Assembly (NCBI GenBank): GCA_023301545.1
Contig: JALZUI010000013.1
Coordinates: 1-7,052 of the forward strand
Origin: Akkermansiaceae bacterium
GTDB taxonomy: Bacteria > Verrucomicrobiota > Verrucomicrobiia > Verrucomicrobiales > Akkermansiaceae
Direction of reading: 5' to 3'
DNA length: 7,052 nt
Each line of letters starts with the position of its first letter. Within the stretch, counting starts at the first letter, position 1. The position numbers were made by a program, and so were the translations under genes. Of this stretch, positions 6,098 through 7,052 are shown one piece after another. The notes under the pieces are model-generated. The model saw only the letters and a list, made by a program, of their open reading frames with translations. It had not been told where the DNA came from and ran no database searches.

Positions 6098-6355
6098 TTA
6101 TTCTTTCTCTACCGTTCCGTCCCCTGTATTGTTGAGGATGGTGAAGCCTGCTTTCTTTGCTTTATCAGCTGAGAAGCCTTCTTTTTTTGTCTGTGAGACA
6201 CGTGAGATGAGTTTCTTCAGTGGGTTCTTACAGATAGGGCAATCTAGTTCATGAGAGCGATCGAGCGTGCGCTTGAGCTCAAATTTTTTTCGGCAATGGA
6301 AACAGCTCTGATCTGGATTATCAGGTGCTTCCGTTATGTATTCGTAAATGGGCAT
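6098..6355 (-). CDS. FmdB-family zinc-ribbon protein
   Basis: An 85-residue protein starting with the family hallmark MPIYEY; this fixes the start at ATG 6355 rather than a codon four residues earlier. Cys18, 21, 39 and 42 (CFHC-x17-CPIC) form a single zinc ribbon. An insert of about 10 residues between MPIYEY and the first cysteine pair is longer than in typical members, where the cysteines follow closely. The C-terminal part (FSADKAKKAGFTILNNTGDG) resembles the flexible tail of the family. FmdB proteins were named as putative regulators but their real role is unclear. The gene is convergent with the zinc-ribbon bactofilin with only 5 bases between stops, and lies downstream of rpsN on the same strand, behind a terminator-like hairpin. 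Confidence 0.88.
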   Translation of the reverse strand: MPIYEYITEAPDNPDQSCFHCRKKFELKRTLDRSHELDCPICKNPLKKLISRVSQTKKEGFSADKAKKAGFTILNNTGDGTVEKE

Positions 6356-6360
6356 GCTAG

Positions 6361-6396
6361 AAAACAAAAATAGGCGATAGCTAAATCGCTATCACC
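6361..6396 (-). terminator. Intrinsic terminator-like hairpin between rpsN and the FmdB-family gene
   Basis: On the minus strand GGTGATAGC (6396-6388), a 6-base loop, and GCTATCGCC (6381-6373) form a 9-bp stem with one G-U pair, followed by the T-rich run TATTTTTGTTTT. This fits a Rho-independent terminator for rpsN. The stem ends only 17 bases before the FmdB-family start codon, so that gene is reached by read-through or has a promoter inside or upstream of the hairpin. On the plus strand the hairpin is also followed by T-runs, but with one C-A mismatch, so it could work in both directions. Confidence 0.65.
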
Positions 6397-6426
6397 TTAT
6401 TTTTGATTTTTTAAAAGTAAGAGGGA

Positions 6427-6696
6427 CTACCAGCTCGACTTTGTCACGCCTGGAAGCATACCATGTGAGGCGAGCTCACGGAATGCAATACGCGATAGCT
6501 GAAAGCGACGCAGGTAACCGCGACGACGTCCAGTAACAGCGCATCGATTTACGAGGCGACAAGGGTTAGCGTTACGTGGAAGCATTGCAAGACCTTCGTA
6601 GTCTTTATCTGCCTTCAATTGTGAACGCAGTTCTGCATAACGTGCAACAACACGCTCCTTCTTCTTATTTCTTTCTATCCATGCTTTTCTTGCCAT
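6427..6696 (-). CDS. rpsN: 30S ribosomal protein S14, short zinc-independent form
   Basis: An 89-residue S14 protein; ATG 6696 is chosen because it gives the family start MARKAWIERNKKK, and the extension to 6759 is foreign to the family. Conserved blocks are RCAVTGRRRGYLRRFQLSRIAFRELA and the C-terminal PGVTKSSW. The two CxxC pairs of the zinc-binding S14 are absent (only Cys in NPCRLVNRC), so this is the C-minus type, with the short length of B. subtilis RpsN2/YhzA rather than the about 101 residues of E. coli. S14 binds 16S rRNA in the 30S head. It is encoded alone, outside a large ribosomal operon, divergent from shikimate kinase. In species that have both forms, the C-minus copy often replaces the zinc form when zinc is scarce. 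Whether a second copy exists here cannot be seen, and I find no Zur-like site upstream. Confidence 0.95.
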   Translation of the reverse strand: MARKAWIERNKKKERVVARYAELRSQLKADKDYEGLAMLPRNANPCRLVNRCAVTGRRRGYLRRFQLSRIAFRELASHGMLPGVTKSSW

Positions 6697-6743
6697 AGGG
6701 ACTGCGGAACATAGGGAGGAATATTGTTTTGGCAAGCTTAAAG

Positions 6744-6770
6744 TTGTCAGTTTTATCAAGTTTTACTAAT
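6744..6770 (+). promoter_or_regulatory. Candidate promoter for shikimate kinase
   Basis: TTGTCA (6744-6749) matches five of six -35 consensus bases. ACTAAT (6765-6770) is a 4/6 match to a -10 box at a short 15-base spacing. The resulting leader would be about 43 bases. TAGTAT (6788-6793) is another possible -10 without a good -35. The site lies in the 123-base divergent gap between rpsN and the kinase gene. Confidence 0.2.
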
Positions 6771-6819
6771 CTCTTTAAATGCCTTGCTAGTATATGACGT
6801 AATCAATACATTAACTCAC

Positions 6820-7052
6820 ATGAATAAGACGGGTAATATTGTATTGGTAGGGTTCATGGGCACGGGTAAAACCGCGGTCGCTCGTGAGATTTCCAAAAGT
6901 CTGGGTATTCCTTGCATAGACACTGATCATTTAATTGTGCAGCGAGTTAAGATGTCTATTCCGGAAATCTTCGAACAAAAGGGTGAGGCGCATTTCCGTT
7001 CACTAGAGAGCGATATCTTGGAAGAGCTCCTAGCTGATGAGAAAACGAATGC
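6820..7052 (+). CDS. aroK: Shikimate kinase, 3' end outside window
   Basis: The first 77 codons are visible and the frame runs off the window. The protein phosphorylates shikimate to shikimate 3-phosphate with ATP in the aromatic amino acid (chorismate) pathway in the cytoplasm. Walker A is GFMGTGKT at residues 11-18. The DTD motif (34-36) supplies the Mg/shikimate aspartates. IPEIFEQKGEAHFRSLE (47-63) holds the conserved GE..FR..E block with the shikimate-binding Arg60. ATG 6820 places Walker A at the normal distance from the N-terminus. No clear ribosome-binding site precedes it. aroK rather than aroL is a convention; the two are not separable from this fragment. Confidence 0.93.
   Translation, partial: MNKTGNIVLVGFMGTGKTAVAREISKSLGIPCIDTDHLIVQRVKMSIPEIFEQKGEAHFRSLESDILEELLADEKTN

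Noticed and set aside
6082..6099. GCTTAAGC palindrome (6087-6094) between the convergent stops as a terminator
   Set aside because: The stem has almost no loop and an interrupting mismatch, and no solid T-run follows, so it is not convincing as a terminator.
6697..6759. N-terminal extension of S14 from a TTG at 6759
   Set aside because: MARKAW at 6696 is the family start; the extra 21 residues do not match any S14.
1..7052. Mobile element or horizontally acquired island
   Set aside because: No transposase, integrase, terminal repeats or tRNA gene; base composition looks similar throughout and several genes are housekeeping.

Overview
The window most likely comes from a bacterium of the PVC group, and Verrucomicrobiota (perhaps an Opitutae-type marine lineage) fits best. 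The main reason is the DUF1553-type protein followed directly by a Tat-exported DUF1501 protein, a pair largely confined to Planctomycetota and Verrucomicrobiota. An SHD1-like module fused to a secreted thioredoxin, two bactofilins and weak or absent Shine-Dalgarno sites in front of most genes agree with this. The lineage call is inference from gene content; no rRNA or other taxonomic marker was compared.

Layout. (1) 1-2503, plus strand: the 3' part of a DUF1549/DUF1553 gene (5' end outside the window) and a complete DUF1501 gene with a twin-arginine signal. The two abut and probably act together in an exported polymer-degradation or redox function. (2) 3255-2512, minus strand: a secreted TlpA/nucleoredoxin-like protein with an N-terminal SHD1-like module, convergent with the DUF1501 gene. 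(3) 3256-3533: an AT-rich divergent control region with a perfect 10-bp inverted repeat, a 9-bp direct repeat, and two palindromes built on GATTA half-sites around a candidate promoter. (4) 3534-6092, plus strand: a three-gene cluster of a membrane-anchored TPR-like (YfgM/TPR_21-type) protein, a classical bactofilin, and a second bactofilin carrying two zinc ribbons. (5) 6355-6098 and 6696-6427, minus strand: an FmdB-family zinc-ribbon protein and the short zinc-independent ribosomal protein S14, with a terminator-like hairpin between them. (6) 6820-7052, plus strand: the 5' part of shikimate kinase, running off the window.

The cluster in (4) is the most interesting part. The zinc-ribbon bactofilin has no ATG, GTG or TTG codon that would include its first zinc ribbon. 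The reading frame opens just after a stop, and the only plausible starts are ATT (5007) or ATC (5010), 9 or 12 bases after a GGAGG motif, the clearest ribosome-binding site in the window. A start at the TTG at 5187 would cut off a CxxC-x14-CxxC ribbon that matches the spacing of the second ribbon in the same protein. This suggests a rare AUU/AUC start, as known for infC, and a protein in which a duplicated zinc-ribbon module is joined through an acidic linker to a bactofilin polymerisation domain. Together with the adjacent TPR membrane protein and the simple bactofilin, the three may form one envelope-associated cytoskeletal module.
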